Source: Bradyrhizobium sp. CSA207 (GTDB lineage Bacteria; Pseudomonadota; Alphaproteobacteria; Rhizobiales; Xanthobacteraceae). From it: a stretch of 64,000 nt of DNA. The notes under the pieces were generated by a model that saw nothing but the letters and a program-made list of their open reading frames with translations, ran no database searches and was not told the DNA's origin. The stretch is from positions 186,001-250,000 of the forward strand of contig NZ_JAACFT010000005.1 in NCBI RefSeq assembly GCF_029051685.1, given 5' to 3'. Shown here piece by piece: positions 51,929 through 60,170 of the stretch (its first letter is position 1; the number at the start of each line of letters is the position of its first letter). The position numbers and the translations under genes are program-made.

Positions 51929-52532
51929 CGGCTCGGTCCGGCCGAGTGTCGCGTCGCATCGCGCAATTGACCGACCAAGCCCCGTGGATCGCAACTGCGG
52001 GGCGAGAGGATGATCATTGCAAGCAGGTGGTTCTGGGCTCGACGAAATGGCAATCGTCGTTGCCGCGCAGGGCCACGAAGAAGCGCGAGTCCATATCCAC
52101 GCCGTTCAAATTGGCCCGCAGGTCATCGGCCATCGAGAGGATCACCCGCCCGGCGCGCGATAGGCCGTATCCAGGATCCGTGCAAACGATCGCATCAGGA
52201 TGATCCGGCACGCCGGCAGGCAGACGACCGCACGCGCCGCCGCAAAGCGCGCAACGTCGAGCGGGATGCTCCTGGCATCCTCCATCAGCTCGGCCGGCTT
52301 GAACGCATCGATATCGGCGAAGGTCGCCAGTTGAAGTGCGGAGGAAGGTGTCAGGGCATTGAACAACATTTCGTCAAGCCCGCAGCCGCCGCAATGATGG
52401 AGATCATATCAATGGTGAAACGTGATTCCGTAAATCATGAAGCAGGCCGTCGATCATGCGATGTGGCCTGGACTTGAGGCTGTTCGAACGGCCTCGAACA
52501 CATGGAGCTGGATATGACGGAGATCTCGTGCG
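51929..52532. other. Gap with only doubtful short reading frames
   Basis: No convincing gene. Two overlapping minus-strand frames occur: 52014-52211 (ending LRANLNGVDMDSRFFVALRG, then a short Cys/His-containing tail) and 52142-52369 (ALQLATFADIDAFKPAELMEDARSIPL). They overlap in different frames, so at most one can be real, and neither has a recognised family. One may be a decayed gene. Confidence 0.5.
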
Positions 52533-52706
52533 TCAACGGTCTCCGACCATCGGCCGGCCCAAGGCCAGATCGATGAAATGGACCCGCGTGCACGCAGGGC
52601 AGCTGAACGCTTCGAAAGGTCGGCCTTCGAGTTTCGGCTGTCTTTCCAGGTGAGTTTGAACATTCATACCCGTCTGAGGGCATCGAAAAACGATGAGGTC
52701 CGCCAT
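52533..52706 (-). CDS. Very short zinc-ribbon-like protein (57 residues)
   Basis: 57 residues: ADLIVFRCPQTGMNVQTHLERQPKL followed by EAFSCPACTRVHFIDLALGRPMVGD. The CPxTxxxV ... CPxC pattern, with a third and fourth ligand in the same region, matches small rhizobial zinc-ribbon-type proteins of unknown function. Start chosen at the methionine preceding ADLIVF; upstream codons are not protein-like. Confidence 0.62.
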   Translation of the reverse strand: MADLIVFRCPQTGMNVQTHLERQPKLEGRPFEAFSCPACTRVHFIDLALGRPMVGDR

Positions 52707-52824
52707 CGGCAGAGAATGCCCGACGGCGGATTCTTTTCTTTGATCTAGATCAGTTTCCTCGATCCAGATCAGTTTGGAATCGGTCTCAGCGATCGCGAAC
52801 CGAATGCGCACCTCGCACATGCGA

Positions 52825-52844
52825 AAGGGGCCCGAGGGCCCCTT
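52825..52844 (-). terminator. GC hairpin after the YGP-repeat gene
   Basis: AAGGGGCC CGAG GGCCCCTT stem immediately downstream of the minus-strand stop codon, followed on that strand by TTTC. The T-run is weak, so termination is likely but not certain. Confidence 0.5.
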
Positions 52845-52850
52845 CAGATC

Positions 52851-53129
52851 TCACCAGCGGCGATAGCGCGGCCCATAATAGCGTGGCCCATAATATCTCG
52901 GGCCGTAGTAGCGCGGCGGCCCATAATATCCCGGGCCGTAGCCGTAACCATAGGCATAGTTCGGCCGCCACCAGCAACGCCCCCATTCATTGCACACCAT
53001 GCGGACCTGCTCGACGTTCGAGACCTGCGGCGTAGCAGGTGCAGGCGCGATGGGCATGGCGGACGCCGCCGGCGATGCCAAGGCGGCACCGAACAGGGCC
53101 ACGGCGACGAGGCCAATATTGAACTTCAT
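52851..53129 (-). CDS. Secreted Tyr/Gly/Pro-repeat protein
   Basis: 92 residues. A signal peptide (KFNIGLVAVALFGAALASPAASA) precedes a mature part with VEQVRMVCNEWGRCWW and then repeated YGP/RYYGP units ending RYRRW. The Cys pair in CNEWGRC may form a disulphide. Exported Tyr-rich proteins of this type, with the same VCNxWGRCWWR motif, are frequent in Bradyrhizobium and of unknown role. The coding DNA has matching CCCATAATA-type direct repeats. AAGACATC lies before the start. Confidence 0.8.
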   Translation of the reverse strand: MKFNIGLVAVALFGAALASPAASAMPIAPAPATPQVSNVEQVRMVCNEWGRCWWRPNYAYGYGYGPGYYGPPRYYGPRYYGPRYYGPRYRRW

Positions 53130-53445
53130 GATGTCTTCCTCCGCTTACGCCATGCAGGATATCGAAGATGTTCTGCTCAAATTGTGGCGGAACCGAAATG
53201 TAATGCTGATGAACAAATCTTCAGCCAGTTCGTCTCAGGCCTGAGCCGGCTTGTCGCAAGCTACCTCGGCTTCGGCCATGGCCAACATCGCCACCATCCT
53301 TGATCCTGCGCAATTCGCACGCTTGGCTTCGTCCCTAGTCTTGTCGCCGTGGGCAGTTCTCTCGAGGCATTGGAGGGAAAGCATCTCCGGCGGTTGCTTC
53401 GCCTCCGTCGGAGGGCTGTGTCCGCGGATCGTTTGGAGCAGCGCA
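53130..53445. other. Intergenic region, one doubtful minus-strand frame
   Basis: Contains the divergent promoters of the YGP-repeat and attachment-protein genes. A possible 49-codon minus-strand frame (53235-53384: MLSLQCLERTAHGDKTRDEA, then KRANCAGSRMVAMLAMAEAE and VACDKPAQA) has a protein-like helix, but I cannot support it further. Confidence 0.5.
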
Positions 53446-53907
53446 ATGAACAAGATGAGAATCGACAAGGGCGACTGGCTGGTGGTGTGTGATGGCCGCA
53501 AGGCGTTGATTCTGGAGAATCTCGGCGACGAGATTTTTCCGAACCTTCACACAAGGGAGGTGCATGAGCAGTCCAACCCTGCCACCGCCGCGCAAGGGAC
53601 CGACGCGCCCGGCCGGTTGCATGCCGCGGTGGGCGGTGCGCGCAGTTCGGCCGAGCAGACCGATTGGCATGACGAGGCTGAACGCGCCTTCCTGCGGAGC
53701 CTCGCCGGACGGCTTGATACCGCCGTAAGTTCTGGCGAGACCGCGGCTTTGACCATGGTGGCCTCGCCGCGCGCCCTCGGAATGATCCGCGCAGACTATT
53801 CGGACGCCGTGCGCAAGGCGCTCCAGGGCGAAGTCGGCAGGGACCTCGTGAAGTTGCCGGTCTACGAGATCGAGAAGCAATTGCTGCTGTCGGGAGCCGC
53901 CAGTTAA
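53446..53907 (+). CDS. Host-attachment family protein (AtsE-like)
   Basis: 153 residues: MNKMRIDKGDWLVVCDGRKALILENLGDEIFPNLHTREVHEQ, then DAPGRLHAAVGGARSSAEQTDWHDEAERAFLRSLAGRLDTAV and the C-terminal ALTMVASPRALGMIRADYSDAVRKALQGEVGRDLVKLPVYEIEKQL. This is the 'protein required for attachment to host cells' family described first in Agrobacterium, with an eRF1-like fold in its C-terminal part. It probably acts in the cytoplasm despite its name. Start at MNKM, preceded by GGAGCAGCGCA. Confidence 0.88.
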   Translation: MNKMRIDKGDWLVVCDGRKALILENLGDEIFPNLHTREVHEQSNPATAAQGTDAPGRLHAAVGGARSSAEQTDWHDEAERAFLRSLAGRLDTAVSSGETAALTMVASPRALGMIRADYSDAVRKALQGEVGRDLVKLPVYEIEKQLLLSGAAS

Positions 53908-53940
53908 GGCTTCCCCCGGGAGATGACGCGCCGTTACCCC

Positions 53941-54201
53941 TCAGTTGCAGGGGTGTCGGCGGCCGTCCTGGCCGATATAGGCAGCCGCGCTCTGGTAGCA
54001 GCGGTTGGTCGACGGGCCGTCGTAATAGGCGAAAGTGCCAGGGGTGACGCCGGGCCCGTAATTGTGCAAATAGCTGATCGGGTAGGGCAGCGGGTTGGCG
54101 GAAGAGCGGTGATGCCGGTGATGCCGCGCCTCCGCAAGGCTGGGGGCGAGGGTCACGGCCGAAAGGACCGCAACCATGGCAACAAGCTTCAACTTGCTCA
54201 T
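53941..54201 (-). CDS. Small exported His-rich protein
   Basis: 86 residues: a signal peptide (KLKLVAMVAVLSAVTLAPSLAEA) then RHHRHHRSSANPLPYPISYLHNYGPGVTPGTFAYYDGPSTNRCYQSAAAYIGQDGRRHPCN. The His/Arg cluster at the mature N-terminus and two Cys near the end suggest a metal-binding or disulphide-stabilised small periplasmic protein. I do not recognise the family; similar short rhizobial proteins exist. Start at MSKLKL. Confidence 0.75.
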   Translation of the reverse strand: MSKLKLVAMVAVLSAVTLAPSLAEARHHRHHRSSANPLPYPISYLHNYGPGVTPGTFAYYDGPSTNRCYQSAAAYIGQDGRRHPCN

Positions 54202-54486
54202 CTCGATTCTCCGAAACCACACTTAGAGGTCAGCTCGTTATAGCGATTTTCGGCGGGCTGGGCACCCAAGCGGCGGGAAAACCCGGCGATTTCCGTGGAT
54301 TCCCGGGCGGTGTGACCGAAATGCCGGTCCGCCCCCGCGGCCTGCCCATTTTTGGCCTTTTCGGGATGCTTAACGAATTCCCCACACAAGTATGACCAAA
54401 GAGAATCTGGTCAAAGATTCCTGCCGGCCCCTTGGGGGTCCTTCGAGGCCGGTCCATTCCTGCAAGGTTTTCACCGTCCCTTTGCC

Positions 54487-54933
54487 ATGCGCATCACGCT
54501 CCTGAGCCTGCTGTTGCTCTCCGTTGCTGTCGCCACGCCGGCGCGGGCGGATCTGCACATCACGCGCGACCACGGCGGTTATGTCGAGGAGTACAAGGCC
54601 AAGTACGCGCGCGTCCGCGACAAGCGCGAGCGAGTGATCATCGACGGCATCTGCAACTCGGCCTGCACGCTGGTGCTGGGCATCGTGCCGATGAACAAGA
54701 TCTGCGTGACGCCGCGCGCGAGCCTTGGCTTCCATCAGGCCTATTATGACAAGGCCTTTACCTTCGGCATCAAGGTCACCAGCTCGGAAGGGACGTCGGA
54801 TCTGATGTCCTACTATCCTGACACGGTGAAGGACTGGATCCGCCGCAACGGCGGGCTCACCACCGACATGAAGAAGATCAAGAACGGGGTCGAGCTCTGG
54901 AAGATCATAAACCCCTGTCCGGAAGAATGGTGA
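54487..54933 (+). CDS. Exported protein with ClpP/crotonase-like serine-protease motifs
   Basis: 148 residues. A signal peptide (RITLLSLLLLSVAVATPARA) is followed by a strand-helix pattern with VIIDGICNSACTLVLGIVPMNKICVTPRASLGFHQA. The Gly-x-Cys-x-Ser-Ala-Cys-Thr turn followed about 25 residues later by Gly-Phe-His is the pattern of the periplasmic COG3904-type ClpP-fold proteins, where Ser and His are the presumed catalytic residues. The C-terminus ends NPCPEEW. Its substrate is unknown. Confidence 0.7.
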   Translation: MRITLLSLLLLSVAVATPARADLHITRDHGGYVEEYKAKYARVRDKRERVIIDGICNSACTLVLGIVPMNKICVTPRASLGFHQAYYDKAFTFGIKVTSSEGTSDLMSYYPDTVKDWIRRNGGLTTDMKKIKNGVELWKIINPCPEEW

Positions 54934-55027
54934 GCGGCCGATCTGAGCTGCCGTTTCCTCTGTCCGTCGTGCAGCGCAACATCTGAGCGCCGTAAATTCG
55001 CGTTGCCGCAGCGCCCCTGGTCGGGCA

Positions 55028-55912
55028 ATGAAGACGGCAATGAATCATAATCAAGAAAACATGGCCGCACGCGCGGCGCCGATCCTGTTCGTCGTGCTCT
55101 GGAGCACCGGCTTCATCGGCACCAAATACGTCATCAACAATGCCGATCCCTTGACCTATCTCGCCATCCGCATGGCGATCGTGGTCGGCTTGATGGCGGT
55201 GATCGTGGCGATTGCGCGCCCGAAATGGCCCGACCGCATCGGCATCGCGCACAGCGCGGTCGCCGGCATCCTCGTTCATGGTTTCTATCTCGGCGGCACC
55301 GCGATTGCGATCGCGCATTCGATTCCCGCAGGGCTCTCAGCGCTGATTCCGGGCCTGCAGCCGATCCTGACCTCGACCATCGCCAACCGCTGGCTCGGCG
55401 AGCGCGTGACGCCGGTGCAATGGGCCGGGCTCGTGCTCGGCCTCGGCGGGGTGGTGCTAATCCTGCACAACCGCCCCCTGACCGGCGAAGCCGGGCTCGG
55501 CTGGCTCGCCTCGGTGGTCGCCCTGATCAGCATCACGCTTGGCACGCTCTATCAGCGCCGCTACTGCAACCGCATCGACTGGCGCTCTGGCAATCTGGTC
55601 CAATATGTCGCGGTTACCATCTTCTTCGCGGCCGGCGCCTTTCTATTCGAAGACCGCGTGGTGCACTGGACGCGGGAGTTCGTGCTCGCGCTGGCCTGGC
55701 TCGCCGTGGCGCTCTCGATCGGATCGATCGGGCTTCTGTACTGGCTGATCCGCCATGCCGCGGCGACCTCGGTCGCGAGCCTGTTCTACCTGGTACCCGC
55801 GGTCACGGCCCTGATGGCTTACGTGCTGTTCGGAGAGAAGCTCGACGCCCTTGCGATCGCCGGCATGGCGATGTGCGCGGCCGCGGTGTTCGTCGTCAAC
55901 CGGCGCCTTTAG
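55028..55912 (+). CDS. DMT-superfamily (EamA) transporter
   Basis: 294 residues with ten predicted helices in two EamA repeats. The first reads ILFVVLWSTGFIGTKYVINNADPLTYLAIRMAIVVGLMAVI and GFYLGGTAIAIAHSIPAGLSALIPGLQPILTSTIANRWLGERVTPVQWAGLVLGLGGVVLI. The second ends IRHAAATSVASLFYLVPAVTALMAYVLFGEKLDALAIAGMAMCAAAVFVV. It is the second EamA gene in the window but clearly a different subgroup from the one at 44 kb. Substrate unknown. Confidence 0.92.
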   Translation: MKTAMNHNQENMAARAAPILFVVLWSTGFIGTKYVINNADPLTYLAIRMAIVVGLMAVIVAIARPKWPDRIGIAHSAVAGILVHGFYLGGTAIAIAHSIPAGLSALIPGLQPILTSTIANRWLGERVTPVQWAGLVLGLGGVVLILHNRPLTGEAGLGWLASVVALISITLGTLYQRRYCNRIDWRSGNLVQYVAVTIFFAAGAFLFEDRVVHWTREFVLALAWLAVALSIGSIGLLYWLIRHAAATSVASLFYLVPAVTALMAYVLFGEKLDALAIAGMAMCAAAVFVVNRRL

Positions 55913-55999
55913 CATTTTCGACGGACACATCCCTGACGTGTATCGGCCGTTTCGTGTTAGGCTGGGACCATTCAATCCCATTTCCTTTTCAACACGGTG

Positions 56000-56749
56000 A
56001 TGTCCATGAAGAAGGCGAGACGCGCACTGCTCGGCCGGTCGATGAAGCCGGTTCGAATTGCCTGCATCAACTACGCGGAGCAAACGATCAGCGGTCGCAA
56101 GATGAGCACGCTCACTGCGGCGCTTCAGAAGTGCTACGACAAGCATTTCCTCCCGGTGTGGGGCTATCCGGTCGATCTCTATGTCACGCAAAAGCCGAAG
56201 CCGACCGATTGGCAGCTGGTCTATTTCGACGACGCTTCCAACAAGAACATGCTCGGCCGCCATGAGCTGACGCATCGCCGCCAGCCGATCTCGAAGATCT
56301 TCGTCAAGGCCCTGGGCGAAGAGCCCATCAGCGTGGCGGCCTCACATGAGCTGTTCGAGATGGTGCTCGACCCAATGGCCAATCTCTGGGCGGACAAGAA
56401 CCGGAACACCCAATATGCCTACGAGGTCTGCGACGCCGTGGAAGAGGACTCCTTCCCGGTCAACGGTCTCCCGATGTCGAACTTTGTCTATCCGTCCTGG
56501 TTCGAGCCGTTCGAGCATCCCCGCGGTACCAAGTTCGACCACCTGGGATCGCTGAAGGCGCCGTTCTCGATGACCAAGGGCGGCTACGTCATCAAGAAGG
56601 TCAATGGCAGACGGGTGATCAAGGCGTTCGGCTCGCCCGGGAAGCGGCGAAAGTTCGCGAAGGAGGACCGGCGCGGCCATCGCAGCGAATTCCGCGATCC
56701 GCGGGGCGAGCATCATCCAGGCCGGCGCGCATCCAAGCGGCGAGGGTAG
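56000..56749 (+). CDS. Protein of unknown function with an SHELFEM metalloprotease-like motif
   Basis: 249 residues. The core reads IACINYAEQTISGRKMSTLTAALQKCYDKHFLPVWGYPVDLYVTQKPKPTDWQLVYFDDA. Then comes the conserved-looking SVAASHELFEMVLDPMANLWADK, with HE and a second Glu in helical spacing, followed by YAYEVCDAVEED and a basic tail (RVIKAFGSPGKRRKFAKEDRRGHRS). The His-Glu-x-x-Glu-like helix suggests a zinc peptidase, but the usual HExxH is absent, so this is only a suggestion. Several starts are possible within a few codons. Confidence 0.68.
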   Translation: MSMKKARRALLGRSMKPVRIACINYAEQTISGRKMSTLTAALQKCYDKHFLPVWGYPVDLYVTQKPKPTDWQLVYFDDASNKNMLGRHELTHRRQPISKIFVKALGEEPISVAASHELFEMVLDPMANLWADKNRNTQYAYEVCDAVEEDSFPVNGLPMSNFVYPSWFEPFEHPRGTKFDHLGSLKAPFSMTKGGYVIKKVNGRRVIKAFGSPGKRRKFAKEDRRGHRSEFRDPRGEHHPGRRASKRRG

Positions 56750-56763
56750 GGCACTTCGCCGCA

Positions 56764-56795
56764 AAGCCTCCGGGTGCGCCCGCACCCGGAGGCTT
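56764..56795. terminator. Bidirectional GC hairpin between convergent genes
   Basis: Thirteen-base-pair stem AAGCCTCCGGGTG / CACCCGGAGGCTT with a six-base CGCCCG loop. It lies between the SHELFEM-motif gene and the convergent histone-like gene and probably serves both. T-runs are short on each side. Confidence 0.72.
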
Positions 56796-56819
56796 GCTCT
56801 GCCTATCCTTGGGCTGCGA

Positions 56820-57125
56820 TCAGCGCTTGGCCTTCTTGGCCTTTTTCTTCTTGGTGGCCTTCTTCGGAGCTTTCTTTACAGCCTTCTTGCCCGCCTTCTT
56901 CACGGTCTTCTTGGCCGCCTTCTTCGCCGATTTCTTTGCGGCCTTCTTCGAAGCCTTCTTGGCAGCCTTCTTCTTGGAGGCCTTCTTCGGCGCTACTTTC
57001 TTTGCGACCTTCTTGGCGGCCTTTCTGACCTTCGTGACGGCGGTGACTGCGGCATCCTTGGTCGCTTCCACGGCGGTGGTGATCGTCTCCATCGCCTGTT
57101 CGGTTACGGGTTTATCGTCGTCCAT
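56820..57125 (-). CDS. Histone-H1-like Lys/Ala-rich protein
   Basis: 101 residues. The first 35 are acidic to neutral and helical (DDDKPVTEQAMETITTAVEATKDAAVTAVTKV). The rest is a run of KKAAKK / KKATKK / KKTVKKA units ending KKAKKAKR, the composition of bacterial histone H1-like DNA-binding proteins. Its repeats are close to those of the tail on adenylate kinase at about 3.7-3.9 kb in this window. It is likely to bind DNA non-specifically, though binding to polyanions or RNA is an alternative. GGGGGACGATATGG precedes the ATG. Confidence 0.82.
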   Translation of the reverse strand: MDDDKPVTEQAMETITTAVEATKDAAVTAVTKVRKAAKKVAKKVAPKKASKKKAAKKASKKAAKKSAKKAAKKTVKKAGKKAVKKAPKKATKKKKAKKAKR

Positions 57126-57649
57126 ATCGTCCCCCTCGGTTTGAATGCAGCAACGACGATAGCGGGATTCGAAATTGTGTCAAAGCAACGCTCACCCTTT
57201 GCGGGCCTTTGCGTAGGCACCTAACGCCCACTGGCGTCCTTCGGCATGATCGACGATCAGCTCCGGATAGGACCTTGCCGAGTTCGACGGCTGCGTTCGC
57301 AAGTTCGACCGGCGTCGCCCGCCAAGGCAGGTGGATCCACTTTGCCGGCAGCGCTTGATGCGGGGCTTGGGCGATCACGTTTCAGTCGACGGCACCGGCG
57401 CCGCCGTCGCGCGCCACGCCCGGGATCACTCTTGCCGCCGCCCCCTGGAAAGGGTCGGCGATCCCCCGATCTTGGCAAGGCCGGCACGAGCACCCGCAGC
57501 GACTGCGCCAGCCATCAGCGCGCCGCGCCGCCCGGTGCCCCTCGTTTACAATTTGTTAAGCATTCCGCGTGCGTTCGGTGCGAACCCTCGTTAATGCGGC
57601 CGTAAGCCGATTGCACGAATATGCAGGAATTACGGGGGTGATTCCATTC
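57126..57649. other. Gap containing a decayed photolyase end
   Basis: Apart from the photolyase remnant (next entry), no gene is apparent. The last 150 bases include the upstream region of the chemoreceptor gene, which has no clear ribosome-binding site beyond GGGGG. Confidence 0.6.
57192..57378 (-). pseudogene. Deoxyribodipyrimidine photolyase C-terminal remnant
   Basis: A fragment of about 60 codons. One frame reads QALPAKWIHLPWRATPVELANAAVELGK, equivalent to the photolyase KWIHxPWxAP segment near the FAD pocket end. After a one-base shift, another frame reads SYPELIVDHAEGRQWALGAYAKARKG and stops, matching the photolyase/cryptochrome ending YPxPIVDHAxARxxALxAYxxAR. No sequence for the rest of the protein is found upstream on this strand. 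It is a clear remnant rather than a functional gene; deletion of the 5' part and at least one frameshift are needed to explain it. Confidence 0.72.
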
Positions 57650-59380
57650 ATGTCCAAACTTGCGACGGCGAAATTCCTGCCGCGATTCAAGCTGGGTACC
57701 AAGGCCGTCCTGTGCGCCGTGCTGCTGATCGCCGTGAATACGGCGCTGGTGGTCGGCGCCGGCTATTGGTCGCTCACCACTGCTATCAATGATCGCGCGT
57801 TGCGCGACATCGAGGTCAATTTGCGCACGCTGGCGCTCGCTTTTGCCGAGACCGCTTCCGACGCCAGGATCGCGATTAAGGATGGCGCGGTGACGCGCGC
57901 CGAGATTCCCAAAATGCCCGATTTCAGGGATCACGCCATCGTCGATCGCGCGGTGTCCTATGTCGGCGGTAACGCGACCCTGTTCGCGTTCGACGATGCG
58001 AGCGGGCAGTTCCTCCGCCGCTCGACCAACGTGAAGAAGGAGAATGGCGAGCGCGCCGTCGGCACCCAGCTGGCCGCTGACCATCCGGCGCAGGCCCTGC
58101 TGCGCCGTGGCGAAGCTTACAAGGGGCCGGCCACGCTGTTCGGCAGATCCTTCATGACTGCTTATTTCCCGGTCGCGGACGCAGCCGGCAAGGTTGCCGG
58201 CATCCTCTATGTCGGCATCCCGATGGCACAGTTCGAGAGCATGCTGGCCCAGGCGATCGAGAGCATGGGGGCCGCCGCCGGCATCGCTGCGCTGCTGGTC
58301 CTGGTCCTCACCATGCTGGTCGTCCGCCGCATTACCCGGCCGCTCACCTCGGTCACGCGCTCGCTGACCGCGCTCGCCGACGGCCAGAGCGACGTCGCGA
58401 TCGATTGCGAGGACCGCTCCGACGAGATCGGCGAGATCGCCCGCACGGTCGCGGTGTTCAAGAGCAATTCGCTGGAGCGGGCGCGGCTGCGCAGCGAGCA
58501 GGCGGCCGCCTCCGCTGCCGCAGCGGAGCAGCGCAAATCCGAGCTGCGCAATTTCGTCGAGGAATTCCGCGGCAGCGTCGGCGGTATCCTCGACAAGGTC
58601 CTGAACTCATCCGGCGAATTCGAGCGCGTCGCGCGGCAACTGACGGACACGGCGCGTTCCACCGCCGACCTGTCGGCGCAGTCGGCGGGGGCGTCCGAAG
58701 ACGCCTCCGAGCACGTGCGTTCGGCGGCGACGGCTTCGGACGAACTGAGCCAATCGATCTCCGAGATCACCCGCAGGGTGCAGGAATCGAGTGAAATCTC
58801 CGCCGAGGCGGTGCGCCAGGCCGAGGCCACCGACCAGCGCATCGCGCAGCTCTCCGAGGCGGGCGCGCGCATCGGCGACGTCGTCAAGCTGATCACCTCG
58901 ATCGCCGAGCAGACCAATCTCCTGGCGCTGAATGCCACCATCGAGGCCGCGCGTGCGGGCGATGCTGGCCGCGGCTTCGCGGTCGTCGCCCAGGAGGTCA
59001 AGACGCTCGCCGGCCAGACGGCCAAGGCGACCGATGAGATTTCGAACCAGATCGCCAGCATGCAGCTTGCGACCGAGGAGTCGGTCACAGCCATCAAGGC
59101 GATCGGCCAGACCATCGAGCGCATCAGCGGCATCGCCGGCTCGATCTCGGCCGCGGTGGAGCAGCAGCGCAGCGCCACCCACAATATCGCCGCCAGCGTG
59201 CGCGCCGCGGCCTCCGGCACCGCCGGCGTCGCGGTCAATGTCCGTCATGCCGCCAAGGGCGCCAGCGAGACCGGCGAAACCTCGAGCCGGATGTTTGCCT
59301 CCGCCCAGGCGCTGTCGGGTGAGAGCGTGCATCTGAAGGCCGAGGTCGACAGCTTCCTCGACCGCGTGGGCGCGGCTTGA
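57650..59380 (+). CDS. Methyl-accepting chemotaxis protein with Cache-type sensor
   Basis: Transmembrane chemoreceptor, 576 residues. The first helix ([22 protein letters not shown]) is followed by a periplasmic Cache_3/Cache_2-like domain to about 190 ([30 protein letters not shown] and [29 protein letters not shown]). The second helix is near 205-225 ([12 protein letters not shown]). HAMP includes [25 protein letters not shown]. The signalling domain has the hairpin [35 protein letters not shown]. No cheR, cheB or cheA gene adjoins. Start at MSKLATAKF; there is no receptor pentapeptide at the C-terminus ([10 protein letters not shown]). Confidence 0.94.
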   Translation: MSKLATAKFLPRFKLGTKAVLCAVLLIAVNTALVVGAGYWSLTTAINDRALRDIEVNLRTLALAFAETASDARIAIKDGAVTRAEIPKMPDFRDHAIVDRAVSYVGGNATLFAFDDASGQFLRRSTNVKKENGERAVGTQLAADHPAQALLRRGEAYKGPATLFGRSFMTAYFPVADAAGKVAGILYVGIPMAQFESMLAQAIESMGAAAGIAALLVLVLTMLVVRRITRPLTSVTRSLTALADGQSDVAIDCEDRSDEIGEIARTVAVFKSNSLERARLRSEQAAASAAAAEQRKSELRNFVEEFRGSVGGILDKVLNSSGEFERVARQLTDTARSTADLSAQSAGASEDASEHVRSAATASDELSQSISEITRRVQESSEISAEAVRQAEATDQRIAQLSEAGARIGDVVKLITSIAEQTNLLALNATIEAARAGDAGRGFAVVAQEVKTLAGQTAKATDEISNQIASMQLATEESVTAIKAIGQTIERISGIAGSISAAVEQQRSATHNIAASVRAAASGTAGVAVNVRHAAKGASETGETSSRMFASAQALSGESVHLKAEVDSFLDRVGAA

Positions 59381-59412
59381 GGTCCTGACGTGGTCAAGGT
59401 GGGCTGAAGGTC

Positions 59413-59507
59413 CCAATGCGCAACGCGCATTGGGGATCTCGACATCCCGAGTTCGTGCTTCGCGCGCCCCGGGACGACTTCTGGCGGTTGCCAAAGGCGA
59501 CCGCCAA
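59413..59507. repeat. Two short hairpins after the chemoreceptor gene
   Basis: CCCAATGCGCAACGCGCATTGGG forms a perfect stem around an A/C loop, and TGGCGGTTGCC / GGCGACCGCCA forms a second, near-perfect one. They fill the space between convergent genes and may terminate both. Confidence 0.7.
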
Positions 59508-59510
59508 AAG

Positions 59511-60170
59511 TCACTTCGGCTGTGGCACGATCCGGATGTAGGGCTTCGGCTCCTTCCAGCCCTGCGGATAGATCGTCTTGGCCTCGTCGTTGGAGACCGA
59601 GCCTGCGATGATCACGTCCTCGCCCTGCGACCAGTCGGCCGGCGTTGCGACGCGATGCTTGGCGGTGAGCTGGAGCGAGTCGATGGCGCGCAGGATTTCC
59701 TGAAAATTCCGGCCCGTGGTCATCGGATAGACCAGCACCAGCTTGATCTTCTTGTCCGGCCCGATGACGAAGACGTTGCGGACGGTCTGGTTGTCGGCCG
59801 GCGTGCGGGTGAGGGGATCGCCCGAGGTCGAGGCCGGCAGCATCTCGTAGAGCTTCGAGACGTTGAAGTCGGTGTCGCCGATCATCGGATAGTTCGGGGC
59901 GGCACCTTGCGTCTCCTTGATGTCCTCCGACCATTTGGAATGGCGGTCAACCGGATCGACCGAGAGGCCCATCAGCTTGACGCCGCGCTTGTCGAATTCG
60001 GGCTTCAGCTTGGCCAGCGCGCCGAGTTCCGTCGTACAAACCGGCGTGAAGTCCTTCGGATGCGAGAAGAGAAGCGCCCAGCTGTTGCCGATCCAGTCAT
60101 GGAATTTGATCTTCCCTTCGGTGGTCTCAGCTTCGAAGTCGGGGGCGGTGGCGCCGATCGGGAGTGTCAT
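59511..60170 (-). CDS. 1-Cys peroxiredoxin (Prx6/AhpC-TSA family)
   Basis: Reduces hydroperoxides, 219 residues. The peroxidatic Cys45 sits in SHPKDFTPVCTTELGAL, the Prx6 form of the PxxxTxxC motif. The C-terminal extension reads RTPADNQTVRNVFVIGPDKKIKLVLVYPMTTGRNFQEILRAIDSLQLT and WKEPKPYIRIVPQPK, typical of Prx6. No second, resolving Cys is present, so an external reductant is expected. The promoter region shares a mirrored 12-base motif with the divergent direction. Confidence 0.94.
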   Translation of the reverse strand: MTLPIGATAPDFEAETTEGKIKFHDWIGNSWALLFSHPKDFTPVCTTELGALAKLKPEFDKRGVKLMGLSVDPVDRHSKWSEDIKETQGAAPNYPMIGDTDFNVSKLYEMLPASTSGDPLTRTPADNQTVRNVFVIGPDKKIKLVLVYPMTTGRNFQEILRAIDSLQLTAKHRVATPADWSQGEDVIIAGSVSNDEAKTIYPQGWKEPKPYIRIVPQPK

